From assembly GCA_900100895.1 (NCBI GenBank), contig FMTX01000006.1:124001-188000 (forward strand): 64,000 bases of DNA, read 5' to 3'. The notes beneath the pieces were generated by a model. The model was given only the letters and a program-made list of their open reading frames with translations. It was not told where the DNA came from and searched no databases. Positions 31,651 through 40,950 of the stretch are shown piece after piece. This DNA is from Lachnospiraceae bacterium YSD2013 (GTDB taxonomy: Bacteria > Bacillota > Clostridia > Lachnospirales > Lachnospiraceae). A program made the position numbers and the translations under genes. Position 1 is the stretch's first letter, and every line of letters starts with the position of its first letter.

Positions 31651-32799
31651 TTATTTTAATTGTTCGTAAATCGATCCGTAACGCTTCTCTCTGGTGATTT
31701 CGGCAAGACCCAAAAGTGTGAAATCTACAAAAGTGGCTTTCAATGAATCTTTTTTCAGCTCTTTGACCAGAACAGACTTTAAATCCTCAAGAGCGTTCTT
31801 ATCTTTTTGATTTATAAAATCAACAAGAATCATACCCGAAATATTTCTGAGGCGCAACTGCCTGGCTATTTCGATTGCAGCTTCGATGTTAACTTTTTTA
31901 ATTGCTTCTTCCTTGGGCATTTTCTTGCTGAATTTGCCTGAATTAACATCGATAACGGTAAGCGCTTCGGTCGGCTCTATATACAGATATCCGCCGTATT
32001 TAATATCTACTTTTCTGTCGGTGGCCAAAGAAAATGCTTTATCAAAAGAATAAATGGCTTTAAGCGGCATATCCTTATCGGAATAAAGCCTTATGGATTT
32101 TAGATCTTTTAAATCTTTAAAGAATTCGTCAATATCCGTAACAGCCTCATCGTATCGATTGGAACTGACAGAACGAATTCTTTGATAATATGCAGACTCT
32201 GCACGATGCAAACAAGTAAATTGATTGCGAAACTTCATGGCAGAAATAATCTCTTTAAGCTTTTCTATACCGGCTTTAGCCTCTGCCTCAATCTCGGCCA
32301 AAGAAATGCAAGAGGAATTGGTTCGAACTATGAACCCATAGTCAAATTCGGTGCTGTTGAAATATGATTCTGCTTCTTTCTTGAATACAACCGGAAGCTT
32401 AGACGAAAAATGAACCTTTTTATCATCGAGAGTCACTACTGTATAAGAGCCTGTAAGCGTAAGGCGCATGGATAATGTCGCGCCCTTAGTCTTTAAAGGC
32501 TCTTTAACGATCTGAACGCATACTAAGTCGCCTTGCATCAAGCGACCGTCATACGGGCGATTCAAGAGGCATTCGGGAAGAATCTCTTCAAAAGGTAAAT
32601 AGCCTGTAAGATTCCCGCCAAAATCCACAAAACATGCATTTAAATCATTTTTAACCGCATTAACACGTCCTACATATATATCGCCTACATTAAACGCGGT
32701 TTCTCCGGCCAATATAAGCTCATCAATATCGCCGTCTTTAAATAAAAAGGCGGCGTTAAAGTCTTTGTATTTGGTTAAGATAAGCTTGTTATCATTCAT
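31651..32799 (-). CDS. rng: Ribonuclease G/E family protein, short form
   Basis: About 382 residues from ATG 32799. An S1-like domain lies at about 25-120, followed by the RNase H-like and DNase I-like catalytic parts with the metal-binding aspartates in VIDVNSGKFS and MILVDFINQKD. The protein ends soon after, so the zinc-link and small domain of E. coli RNase G (489 residues) appear missing. RNase E/G processes rRNA and mRNA 5' ends. The start overlaps the preceding gene by 8 bases. An upstream in-frame ATG at 32841 lies within that gene and has no ribosome binding site. Confidence 0.88.
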   Translation of the reverse strand: MNDNKLILTKYKDFNAAFLFKDGDIDELILAGETAFNVGDIYVGRVNAVKNDLNACFVDFGGNLTGYLPFEEILPECLLNRPYDGRLMQGDLVCVQIVKEPLKTKGATLSMRLTLTGSYTVVTLDDKKVHFSSKLPVVFKKEAESYFNSTEFDYGFIVRTNSSCISLAEIEAEAKAGIEKLKEIISAMKFRNQFTCLHRAESAYYQRIRSVSSNRYDEAVTDIDEFFKDLKDLKSIRLYSDKDMPLKAIYSFDKAFSLATDRKVDIKYGGYLYIEPTEALTVIDVNSGKFSKKMPKEEAIKKVNIEAAIEIARQLRLRNISGMILVDFINQKDKNALEDLKSVLVKELKKDSLKATFVDFTLLGLAEITREKRYGSIYEQLK

Positions 32800-33475
32800 A
32801 ATCAACCTTATTAAGCGGCACAAGATTGCCGGAAGCATCACGCATATATGTATCTTTCCTTAAGATGTGGAAAGGATAATCCGCGACCGATTTGTCTTCA
32901 AGTTTAAGAAGTGCCTCAAGTAAATTGGCAGGCTTTAAGTTGCCGGCACTTGATGCATCGACCTTAACAAAAAGAGTCGCGTCGTCTTTAAGAGCAATAT
33001 CAAAAACGAATTCTTTGACATTAATAATGTGTTCGCCGGTCTTGGTAGTCTTAACAAAAGTAACAGCGTCGGCAGCTTTATACTTATCAAGTAACGCAGC
33101 ACTTAACGGACTTTCTTTATAGAAATTGAGTTCATAATCCGCAGCCGCTACGCTGGCCATGGCATTGGTGAATTTCTCGGGAAGCTTAACAACGTCGAGA
33201 ATCACTACACCTTCAGCCATCTGTTCGTTAAGCTTGGCAACCATGGTAGAGATATCTTCTTCATCGGCTACTTCCACGTCAAAGTATTCGCCGTCGCTTT
33301 CGACTCCGACTCCGAGAGGCTGAGCAAATGACATAATCATATGCGGAGAAAAGCCCTTTGAATAAAGGACTTCGATATCGGTTCTTCTGAATGCTTTCTG
33401 GAAATATCTCATAAGATCCAGGTGACCTATATATTTTAAAACTCCGTGTTTACTGAATTTAAATCTGACTTTCAT
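32792..33475 (-). CDS. TIGR03936-type (DUF2344) radical-SAM-associated protein
   Basis: A 227-residue protein of the DUF2344 family: it begins VRFKFSKHGVLKYIGHLDLMRYFQKAFRRT and contains YSKGFSPHMIMSFAQPLGVG. These always occur next to, or fused with, the TIGR03960 radical SAM protein; here they are 2 bases apart. The biochemical function of the pair is not established. It overlaps rng by 8 bases, so the three genes are coupled. Confidence 0.9.
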   Translation of the reverse strand: MKVRFKFSKHGVLKYIGHLDLMRYFQKAFRRTDIEVLYSKGFSPHMIMSFAQPLGVGVESDGEYFDVEVADEEDISTMVAKLNEQMAEGVVILDVVKLPEKFTNAMASVAAADYELNFYKESPLSAALLDKYKAADAVTFVKTTKTGEHIINVKEFVFDIALKDDATLFVKVDASSAGNLKPANLLEALLKLEDKSVADYPFHILRKDTYMRDASGNLVPLNKVDYE

Positions 33476-33477
33476 GA

Positions 33478-35349
33478 TTACCTTCCGTTAATGCAAATAC
33501 CGCAATCAAATCTTGCAGAGCCACAACCTGAGCAACGGGTACGACAGTTGTCGGTAACGATTCCTTCCTGAGCCCTCTTCCATTCTCTTAAAAGATGAGC
33601 CTTGGAGACGCCGCAGTCTATGAAATCCCAAGGGAACAACTCATCGTCCTTGCGCTCGCGATACATATAGAAATCGGGGTCTACGTCACATTCCTTAAAG
33701 CTTTCAAGCCATGCGTCGTGTTTGTAGAACTCTGACCATGCATCGTAGATACAGCCCTTCTTATAGGCAGAAAGAATGACCTTGGACAATCTTCTGTCGC
33801 CACGGGCCAGAACGCCTTCAAGCATGCTGACATCGGCCTCATGCCATATGTACCTTATAACCTTCTGGTTAAGCTGTTCATGGATATAATGCTTGGTAAG
33901 ACCGGCCTTTCTGATAAAGTCATCCGGTGTATCCATAACCGCCCACTGGAAAGGCGTAAAGGGCTTGGGTATAAAGAAAGAGGTGCTGGCTGTGATATTT
34001 ACACGGCCGTTAACGCGTTTTTCTTTGGGAATCGCTTCATAAAAAGCAGCCGCAATTGAGTTGCAGAGCTTAGCTATGCCTTCGATATCTTCTTCTTTCT
34101 CAAAAGGAAGGCCTAACATAAAGTAAAGCTTAACCTTAGTCCAACCGCCCTTAAAAGCAAGAACGGCACCGTTAATAATATCTTCCTCGGTAAGACCTTT
34201 GTTAATGATATTACGCATACGCTGCGAACCTGCTTCGGGGGCAAAGGTAAGGCTTGATTTCTTAACGTCCTGAACCTTTTCCATAACATCAACCGAAAAC
34301 TGGTCAATTCGAAGGCTGGGAAGGGCGATATTTACTTTCTTTTTAGTACAGTCATCAATTAAGAAACGGACAAGTTCCTCAATATGTGTGTAGTCGGAGG
34401 AGCTGAGGGAACTAAGTGATATTTCCTCATGGCCTGTGTTCTTAAGAAGCTTCTCGGCCTTATCCTTAAGAAACTCAACGCTTCTCTCACGTACCGGACG
34501 ATAAATCTGGCCGGCCTGACAGAAACGACAACCTCTGATACATCCGCGCATAATCTCAAGTACTACACGGTCCTGAGTAACCTTCATGAAAGGAACGACA
34601 GGCTTCTCGGGATAATATGTATCATCAAGATCTGTTACAAGTTCTTTTAAAATCTTGGTGGGAATATCGTCATATAAAGGTTTAAATGCCTTTAATGTGA
34701 AATCTTCATTATATTCGGGTTGATAAAATCTCGGTACATACATTCCCGGAATCTTGGCAGCCTTGTGTAGAAACTCATCACGAGATTCTCCTGCGGCTCG
34801 GGATGCCTTATAAACGTCAAGCAGCTCGCGATATCTTGTCTCGCCTTCTCCGATATAGAAAAGGTCAAAGAAATCTGCTATAGGCTCGGGATTGTACGAA
34901 CAGGGACCTCCGCCGATGACTATGGGATCGTCCCATGTACGCTCGGTTGAAATTAAAGGAATGCCCGATAAATCAAGTACCTGCAAAATATTGGTATAAC
35001 ACATCTCGTACTGAAGAGTGATACCAAGGAAATCAAGGTTCTTGACGGGCTCTTGGGATTCAATTGTAAAAAGAGGGATATTTTGCTCCCTCATTACCTT
35101 ATCAAGGTCCACCCAGGGCGAGTAAATACGCTCGCACCAGGTATCCTCAAATTTGTTAAACATATCATACAAAATCGCGATGCCAAGGTGTGACATCCCG
35201 ATTTCATATACGTCAGGAAAGCACATGCCAAACCTGACGGCGATTTTATTCTTGTCTTTGTATACCGCATTAATCTCATGCCCTATATAACGCTCGGGCT
35301 TTTCGATACTCATTAAAACTTCTTCCGGTAACGCGGTGTATTGCATCAT
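33478..35349 (-). CDS. TIGR03960-type B12-binding radical SAM protein
   Basis: A 623-residue protein. The N-terminal region (about 1-230) resembles a cobalamin-binding domain, the radical SAM core carries the iron-sulfur cysteines in CIRGCRFCQAG (about 269-277), and the C-terminus ends in a cysteine cluster (CRTRCSGCGSARFDCGIC). The chemistry is unknown; association with rng and ribosomal genes suggests RNA or translation work (inference). It is the first gene of the group and starts 13 bases after the histidine fusion gene. Confidence 0.9.
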   Translation of the reverse strand: MMQYTALPEEVLMSIEKPERYIGHEINAVYKDKNKIAVRFGMCFPDVYEIGMSHLGIAILYDMFNKFEDTWCERIYSPWVDLDKVMREQNIPLFTIESQEPVKNLDFLGITLQYEMCYTNILQVLDLSGIPLISTERTWDDPIVIGGGPCSYNPEPIADFFDLFYIGEGETRYRELLDVYKASRAAGESRDEFLHKAAKIPGMYVPRFYQPEYNEDFTLKAFKPLYDDIPTKILKELVTDLDDTYYPEKPVVPFMKVTQDRVVLEIMRGCIRGCRFCQAGQIYRPVRERSVEFLKDKAEKLLKNTGHEEISLSSLSSSDYTHIEELVRFLIDDCTKKKVNIALPSLRIDQFSVDVMEKVQDVKKSSLTFAPEAGSQRMRNIINKGLTEEDIINGAVLAFKGGWTKVKLYFMLGLPFEKEEDIEGIAKLCNSIAAAFYEAIPKEKRVNGRVNITASTSFFIPKPFTPFQWAVMDTPDDFIRKAGLTKHYIHEQLNQKVIRYIWHEADVSMLEGVLARGDRRLSKVILSAYKKGCIYDAWSEFYKHDAWLESFKECDVDPDFYMYRERKDDELFPWDFIDCGVSKAHLLREWKRAQEGIVTDNCRTRCSGCGSARFDCGICINGR

Positions 35350-35362
35350 ATTCTAACTTCCC

Positions 35363-36634
35363 TTATCTGTTGGCGAGCTCCTTCATAATCTCATCCCAGG
35401 TAACGCCTTTCTCGGCCATGAGAACCATTACGTGGTAAAGAAAATCGGAAATCTCGTATTTTATCTCGTTGGCATTGGGGTTCTTGGCTGCGATAACAAT
35501 CTCGGTAGCCTCTTCACCAACCTTTTTAAGAATCTTATCGATTCCTTTGTCAAAAAGATAATTGGTGTAGGAACCCTCTTTAGGATGAACCTTACGATCC
35601 ATTATAACATCATATACGTCTGTCAGTACAGATAAAGGACTTTTTTCTTCAAAATCATATGAAATAATATCGTTAAAGAAGCATGAATAAGCGCCGGTAT
35701 GGCATGCCGCACCTATCTGCTCAACCTTGGCAAGAAGTGTGTCCGCATCACAATCGTAGCTTAATGACTTAACATACTGGAAGTGTCCGCTGGTCTCGCC
35801 TTTAAGCCATAAACTCTGACGGCTTCTGGAAAAATAAGTCATCTGACCGGTCTTAACAGTCTTCTCATAAGCCTCGGCATTCATGTAAGCAAGCATCAAA
35901 ACTTCATTGGTCTTATAATCCTGAACAATAACGGGAATCAAACCGTCACTGTTTAACTTGAAGGCAGAAAAAGGAGTGACACTCTCACCCACAAGATCTT
36001 TAATCTTCAAAAATTCTTCGGTGTTATTATTGACTACCGCACCGATAATGCCTTCAACATCATCAAACTTCATATATTCGATGAGTTTATCAAGCAAGAT
36101 GTTAGGAAGGTTAATGATGAACTTAAGGCCTTTAAGAACATCCTTGTCTTCTTCTCTGTATACATCTCTGTCAAGACATAAAACCGTGCCGACGTAAGCC
36201 TTGACGGTATCAAGATTATCGATTAATTCATCTGAAGTTTTAACACAAGCAATTATCTTGTCTTTGCCAAACTTATTCGAGACTTCTTTGGTAATATCTA
36301 CGTTAGTCTTCTTGGAGTAATTAAGACAAGCTCGCTTACAACCGGCATAAAGAAGCTTTTTGATATCTTCCATGCGCTTAACATTACCGGCTCCGATTAC
36401 GGGAACGGTTGATGCTTCACAAATTTCGCGAATTACATCCAAAGCCTCTTCGTGACCGTTATCCTCGATGGAAAGGTCATAAACAAGAATCTCGTCAGCC
36501 TTGCTATCGGTAAAATTTTTAACAAGACGAAGCGGGTCCGTCTCGATAACGGTATTATCGTCAAAACCCGCTACAGCCATTTTATTTTTAAGATAAATAC
36601 AGGGAATCAGTTTCTTTTTCATAGTCTGAATCAA
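35363..36634 (-). CDS. hisIE: HisF-like pseudodomain fused to bifunctional HisI-HisE
   Basis: A 423-residue three-part protein. Residues about 8-215 form a HisA/HisF-like beta-barrel ([28 protein letters not shown]). Residues about 231-325 are phosphoribosyl-AMP cyclohydrolase with zinc and substrate motifs ([33 protein letters not shown]). Residues about 335-423 are phosphoribosyl-ATP pyrophosphatase ([15 protein letters not shown]). HisI and HisE do steps 2 and 3 of histidine synthesis. In the barrel the two HisF catalytic aspartates are replaced by Tyr14 and Lys132, so it is probably structural or regulatory. Start is TTG 36634, overlapping the hisB stop by 4 bases, with AAAGGA upstream. 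Confidence 0.88.
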   Translation of the reverse strand: MIQTMKKKLIPCIYLKNKMAVAGFDDNTVIETDPLRLVKNFTDSKADEILVYDLSIEDNGHEEALDVIREICEASTVPVIGAGNVKRMEDIKKLLYAGCKRACLNYSKKTNVDITKEVSNKFGKDKIIACVKTSDELIDNLDTVKAYVGTVLCLDRDVYREEDKDVLKGLKFIINLPNILLDKLIEYMKFDDVEGIIGAVVNNNTEEFLKIKDLVGESVTPFSAFKLNSDGLIPVIVQDYKTNEVLMLAYMNAEAYEKTVKTGQMTYFSRSRQSLWLKGETSGHFQYVKSLSYDCDADTLLAKVEQIGAACHTGAYSCFFNDIISYDFEEKSPLSVLTDVYDVIMDRKVHPKEGSYTNYLFDKGIDKILKKVGEEATEIVIAAKNPNANEIKYEISDFLYHVMVLMAEKGVTWDEIMKELANR

Positions 36635-37218
36635 AGAGTTCCTTTCGTGGAAAGTACGCCTTTACTGCGGGGCTCGGGTGATGTTGCTTCATCAAGAGCC
36701 TTGGCAAAAGCTTTAAACATTGCTTCTATCTTGTGGTGGTCGTTAATGCCGTTAAGCACTTTAATGTGAAGATTCATGCCTGCGCTGTAAGAAATTGCAT
36801 AGAAGAACTCTCTTACAGTCTGCGTCTCAAGGTATCCCACGCGTTCGGTTGCAAATTGACAATCAAACTCAAAATACGGTCTTCCGCACAAATCAACGGC
36901 ACAAAGAACAAGCACGTCATCCATGGGTAAAATAAAGCTTCCGTAACGTTTAATACCTGCCTTGTCCCCGATAGTCTCTTTAATTGCTATGCCGAGAACT
37001 ATGCCGAGATCCTCTACCGTGTGGTGACAATCTACATTCAAATCGCCCTTAGCCTTAACCTTCAGGTCAAAGAAACCGTGCTTGGCAAAGCCTTCAAGCA
37101 TGTGATCCATGAAGCCTACGCCGGTATCGACGGATGCAACACCTGTACCGTCAAGATCCAGCTGAAGGGAAATATTCGTTTCTTTGGTTTCTCTTTCAAT
37201 GAGTTTGCAACGAGCCAT
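36631..37218 (-). CDS. hisB: Imidazoleglycerol-phosphate dehydratase
   Basis: A 195-residue enzyme for step 6 (IGP to imidazole-acetol phosphate). Two manganese-binding repeats are visible: [15 protein letters not shown] with [10 protein letters not shown], and the later [16 protein letters not shown]. It is the monofunctional form without the N-terminal HAD phosphatase. It lies 18 bases after hisD and overlaps the HisIE fusion by 4 bases. Confidence 0.96.
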   Translation of the reverse strand: MARCKLIERETKETNISLQLDLDGTGVASVDTGVGFMDHMLEGFAKHGFFDLKVKAKGDLNVDCHHTVEDLGIVLGIAIKETIGDKAGIKRYGSFILPMDDVLVLCAVDLCGRPYFEFDCQFATERVGYLETQTVREFFYAISYSAGMNLHIKVLNGINDHHKIEAMFKAFAKALDEATSPEPRSKGVLSTKGTL

Positions 37219-37236
37219 AAAGACCTCCGTTTATTA

Positions 37237-38526
37237 TTATTCGAACCTTACTTTAATTGAGTTGGCGTGAGCCGTTAAGCCTTCTTTGGCAGCGAAAAGC
37301 TCAATATCCTCGTGAACTTTTCTGAGCCCTTCTTCAGAATAACATATTATGCTGGATTTTTTAATAAAATCATCGACAGACAAGGGTGAAAAGAATCTGC
37401 TGGTGCCGTTGGTGGGTAAAATGTGGTTGGGTCCCGCAAAGTAATCTCCGAGAGGCTCGGATGAATATTCTCCGAGGAACATCGCACCCGCATTCTTAAC
37501 CTTGGTCATGGTGTCGAAAGGATTCTTGGTAAGGATTTCCAAGTGTTCTCCGCCAATGTCGTTAACAGCATCGATTGCTTCATCCATAGTGTCAGCAACT
37601 AATATATAACCGAAGTTATCAAGAGACTTCTTGATAATCTCAGCTCTTTCAAGGACTTTTAAGAAACCGTCCACTTCGTCGGAAACTTTATAAGCCAATT
37701 CCTCACTTGTGGTAACAAGAATTGCTGAAGCAAGCTCATCGTGCTCTGCCTGCGAAAGAAGGTCTGCCGCAACATATCTGGGATTGGGAGTTTCATCTGC
37801 AAGAACAACAATTTCGGACGGACCCGCAATTGAGTCGATTCCGACATTGCCATATACGGCTTTCTTGGCAAGCGCTACGAAAATGTTGCCGGGGCCGGTA
37901 ATCTTATCAACCTTGGGAACGGACTCTGTGCCAAAAGCAAGAGCCGCAATGGCCTGAGCTCCGCCGACTTTATAAATTTCATCTACGCCGGCAATATCAG
38001 CGGCAACAAGGGTACCGGGATTAATCTTGCCGTCCTTGCCGGGAGGTGTAACCATTACAATCTTCTCTACACCGGCAACCTTAGCGGGAACAATATTCAT
38101 AAGTACGCTCGAAGGATATGCAGCCTTACCGCCGGGAACATAAGTACCTGCGGATGCGATAGGTGTAATACGCTGACCGAGAATCGAGCCGTCGGGCTTG
38201 GTGGTGATAAAGGTCTGGCGTACCTGTTTCTTGTGGAAGTCTTCAATGTTGGCCTTGGCCTTTCGGATGACTTCTACATAGTCTTTGTCAAGAAGATTGT
38301 ATGCCTCCTTGATTTCATCCTGTGTAACCTTAATGTTAGACTTTGTAAGCTCGAACTTATCAAACTTCAAAGTATATTCAAATAATGCTTTATCGCCGCC
38401 TGCCTTGATATTCTCAATAATATCGGCAACGGTCTTTTCGTATTCAGGATAACTGGTGGTGCTTCTTTTTAAAAGCTTGTTAAGAAGATCTTTCTTGTTA
38501 TCCTCCGTCAATTTAACAATTCTCAT
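37237..38526 (-). CDS. hisD: Histidinol dehydrogenase
   Basis: A 429-residue zinc enzyme that oxidises L-histidinol to L-histidine in two NAD-dependent steps. Motifs include YVPGGKAAYPSSVLMN, GPGNIFVALAKK, AGPSEIVV, AEHDE and the C-terminal LTAHANSIKVR. Full length. The start overlaps the hisG stop by 4 bases. Confidence 0.96.
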   Translation of the reverse strand: MRIVKLTEDNKKDLLNKLLKRSTTSYPEYEKTVADIIENIKAGGDKALFEYTLKFDKFELTKSNIKVTQDEIKEAYNLLDKDYVEVIRKAKANIEDFHKKQVRQTFITTKPDGSILGQRITPIASAGTYVPGGKAAYPSSVLMNIVPAKVAGVEKIVMVTPPGKDGKINPGTLVAADIAGVDEIYKVGGAQAIAALAFGTESVPKVDKITGPGNIFVALAKKAVYGNVGIDSIAGPSEIVVLADETPNPRYVAADLLSQAEHDELASAILVTTSEELAYKVSDEVDGFLKVLERAEIIKKSLDNFGYILVADTMDEAIDAVNDIGGEHLEILTKNPFDTMTKVKNAGAMFLGEYSSEPLGDYFAGPNHILPTNGTSRFFSPLSVDDFIKKSSIICYSEEGLRKVHEDIELFAAKEGLTAHANSIKVRFE

Positions 38527-39185
38527 GAGTTTTTCTCCGTATTTAAAACTTCTTTAAGCTTGGAAATAATCTCGTTGATGCGCTTGGCTTCCATCTGCAT
38601 GCTGACCTGATTGACAATCATGCGCGCGGAAAGGGGACAAATCTCCTCAAGCACTTCAAGACCGTTTTCACGAAGTGTGGAACCGGTTTCGACTATATCA
38701 ACGATTACATCGGAAAGACCGACAATAGGACCAAGTTCAACACTACCGTTTAACTTGATGATATCCACAGTCTGATGCTTTTTATTGTAAAAATAATCCT
38801 TGGCAATAACAGGATATTTGCTGGCAACACGAATCATTTCGTGATGCTGTAACAGTTCTCTTGCTTTGGCCGGACCGCACACACACATGCGACACTTGCC
38901 GAAGCCCAAATCAAGAACTTCGTATGCGCGACGCTGTTCCTCGAGTAACGTGTCCTTGCCCACAACACCGATATCGGCGGCACCGTATTCTACATATGTC
39001 GGAACATCGGGTCCCTTAGCCAGGAAGAACTTAAGCTTCAAATCGTCGTTGACAAATATAAGCTTTCTTGTGCCTTTATCTTTCATTTCGGTACATGTAA
39101 TACCGATTTTTTCCATAAGTTCAAGCGTCTTCTCTGCAAGACGTCCCTTGCCGAGGGCAAAGGTTAAATATTTCTCATCGCTCAT
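38523..39185 (-). CDS. hisG: ATP phosphoribosyltransferase, short form
   Basis: A 220-residue short-form HisG, lacking the C-terminal allosteric domain, so it needs HisZ for activity and feedback control. The N-terminus has LTFALGKGRLAEKT and the PRPP-binding loop is in VDIVETGSTLREN. It does the first committed step of the pathway. HisZ is encoded immediately upstream (2 bases apart). Confidence 0.95.
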   Translation of the reverse strand: MSDEKYLTFALGKGRLAEKTLELMEKIGITCTEMKDKGTRKLIFVNDDLKLKFFLAKGPDVPTYVEYGAADIGVVGKDTLLEEQRRAYEVLDLGFGKCRMCVCGPAKARELLQHHEMIRVASKYPVIAKDYFYNKKHQTVDIIKLNGSVELGPIVGLSDVIVDIVETGSTLRENGLEVLEEICPLSARMIVNQVSMQMEAKRINEIISKLKEVLNTEKNS

Positions 39186-39187
39186 AA

Positions 39188-40300
39188 TTACACCTCCGCC
39201 ACAAGGCTTACGGCCTTGCCTTCTTTACGCAATTTGCAGACATATTCAAGCTTCTTTTGAACATTGGAAGCATTGTATGTAACAATTTCCGGCTTGTCTT
39301 TAACCGGGACTGTAATATGAGCGCTGCGAAGTGCAAGCATCAAATCGTCGACAACAATTACAAAACCGACAGCGGGCTTGGAATTGCCGAAGGCTTCAAG
39401 CAGATGGTCGTATCTGCCACCTTTGACAAGTACATCGCCGAGGCCGTATGCATAAGCCTTAAAGATGATACCTGTGTAATAGTTGTATTTGGAAAGCATT
39501 CCAAGGTCAAAAGAAACATACTTTTCATTGCCGAATAATTTGAGCAGTTCGTATACTTCCTCAAGACGCTCCAATGCTTTCTTGGAACGGTCGTTGTTAA
39601 CGCGAGCTTTCAGATTGCAGATAACGGAAGCATCACCCATGTATTCCCCGGTCATCATAAGGAGTTCTTTGGACACGGAGTCATTAATGAGTGAATCGAT
39701 AAGCTCCTCTGCCAGTACGTAGTTCTTGGAAGAAATGTATTCTCTGAGCAAAAGCTCGTTGTCTTCGGAAATGCCGGCATTGTCGCAAAGACCTTTAAAG
39801 TACTCCATCTGGCCGATAGCAATTTGGAAATCCTTAAGACCTGTAGCTTTTAATGCTTCAATACAAAGATTAATGGTCTCGGCATCAGCCATGGCGCTGT
39901 CATCGTTCATGAACTCTACGCCGATTTCGGTAACTTCTTTAAGCTTGCCCTGGAGGCTTGAATTATTGACAAAAGTATTGCCGAGGTAAGTAAGCTTAAT
40001 GGGCGCCTTCTCTTCACTGAAATACTTGGATGCACATCTTGCAACCGAAGGCGTGAAGTCGGGTCTTAACACAAGCGTATCGCCTTCTTTGTCAAAGAAC
40101 TTATAAAGGTCCTTGGAAGGAGTCGTTCCTATTTCTTTGGAAAATACATCGAAGTATTCAAACGTAGGTGTCTGAATGTCTTCATATCCGTAAGTATAGA
40201 TAACCTTTTTGATGGTATCTTCAAGATAGAGCTTTCTCTGTTCTTCTTCTCCGTAGATGTCTCTCACACCGTCGGGAGTATGTACTAATTCTTTAATCAT
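39188..40300 (-). CDS. hisZ: ATP phosphoribosyltransferase regulatory subunit HisZ
   Basis: A 370-residue class II histidyl-tRNA-synthetase-like protein that lacks tRNA charging and supports short HisG. TPDGVRDIYGEE and the HisRS-like VLRPDFTPSVAR and GGRYDHL are present. The ATG at 40300 has GAGGTTAACA upstream; a TTG at 40321 lies further up without a better site. It is the first gene of the his operon (hisZ-G-D-B-IE). hisA, hisF, hisH and hisC are not in this cluster. Confidence 0.93.
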   Translation of the reverse strand: MIKELVHTPDGVRDIYGEEEQRKLYLEDTIKKVIYTYGYEDIQTPTFEYFDVFSKEIGTTPSKDLYKFFDKEGDTLVLRPDFTPSVARCASKYFSEEKAPIKLTYLGNTFVNNSSLQGKLKEVTEIGVEFMNDDSAMADAETINLCIEALKATGLKDFQIAIGQMEYFKGLCDNAGISEDNELLLREYISSKNYVLAEELIDSLINDSVSKELLMMTGEYMGDASVICNLKARVNNDRSKKALERLEEVYELLKLFGNEKYVSFDLGMLSKYNYYTGIIFKAYAYGLGDVLVKGGRYDHLLEAFGNSKPAVGFVIVVDDLMLALRSAHITVPVKDKPEIVTYNASNVQKKLEYVCKLRKEGKAVSLVAEV

Positions 40301-40329
40301 TGTTAACCTCAATAAAGTCAATTCAACAG

Positions 40330-40369
40330 TTTAACGCTTTAAAACGCTTTAGCGTGGTAACGTGCTACC
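40330..40369 (-). promoter_or_regulatory. Palindromic operator candidates in the his leader
   Basis: Just downstream of the his promoter lie GGTAGCACGTTACC (40369-40356 on -, one mismatched pair) and ACGCTAAAGCGT (a near-perfect 12-base palindrome, about 40356-40344), then a related AAAGCGTT. These look like repressor sites or a short leader hairpin. The leader is only about 68 bases, too short for a T-box. Confidence 0.5.
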
Positions 40370-40374
40370 CAATT

Positions 40375-40403
40375 ATCATAGTAGCATATTAAATATTTGT
40401 CAA
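40375..40403 (-). promoter_or_regulatory. his operon promoter overlapping the recU stop
   Basis: On -, TTGACA (40403-40398), 17-base spacer, TATGAT (40380-40375). The TGA of recU is inside the TTGACA. Confidence 0.85.
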
Positions 40404-40948
40404 CAATTTTTAGAATTTTCCTCTTCTTCCAACTCTTTAGCAATCATATCAAGATAAGGCACCATAACGCCTGTATGTTTCTCAAGAAAGTGCGACGGAT
40501 TAAGCTCATCGAACCTGAAACTTTTGCGCCCGCCTTCTCTCGCACGGGTCAAAAATACCATCATTTCTTCGATGGGCATGTAATATATAAGGTCTTTGTG
40601 GGTGTAATAGATTAAAAAGAAAGCGATTCCTTTCTGCTTTTTGAATTTAAGCATAAAGTCAGCCTGGTGGTCGTGGATATTCTGAAGACTGAAGGTGTCT
40701 GTGGCAGATTCCTTGGCATCAAAGCACACAGGAATACCTTGAACGGCACCGATATAGTCAACAGTACTCTTCTTGTCAAAGTATGCAAGAGTAATGTGCC
40801 TTGACTTCTGATCGATGTCGATGGGGGTTATGGGCGTAGGTATCTTCTGAATAAGGGCGAGACCGCTTTCTTCGTATTTCTCATTGGTGCGGTTTACCAT
40901 TTCTTCAAATGCTGAACCTCTTAGTCCTCTTGATTTCCAGGTGGGCAT
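40400..40948 (-). CDS. recU: Holliday junction resolvase RecU
   Basis: A 182-residue RecU nuclease of Firmicutes. N-terminal RGSAFEEMVNRTN and the metal-binding core STVDYIGAVQGIPVCFDAKE (aspartate, then E-x-K type residues) match the family, as does the LQNIHDHQ segment. RecU cleaves four-way junctions and modulates RecA. It starts 2 bases after the pseudouridine synthase. In B. subtilis it is paired with ponA; here it is not. Confidence 0.9.
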   Translation of the reverse strand: MPTWKSRGLRGSAFEEMVNRTNEKYEESGLALIQKIPTPITPIDIDQKSRHITLAYFDKKSTVDYIGAVQGIPVCFDAKESATDTFSLQNIHDHQADFMLKFKKQKGIAFFLIYYTHKDLIYYMPIEEMMVFLTRAREGGRKSFRFDELNPSHFLEKHTGVMVPYLDMIAKELEEEENSKNC

Positions 40949-40950
40949 CG

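Noticed and set aside
36605-36622. ATG at 36622 as the start of the HisIE fusion.
   Set aside because: The AAAGGA site is about 17 bases away from it, while TTG at 36634 is correctly spaced and overlaps the hisB stop in a coupled arrangement. ATG remains possible.
40330-40369. GGGTAGCACGTTACC looked like a T-box element.
   Set aside because: The leader is about 68 bases and lacks room for a specifier loop; the canonical T-box core sequence is not present.
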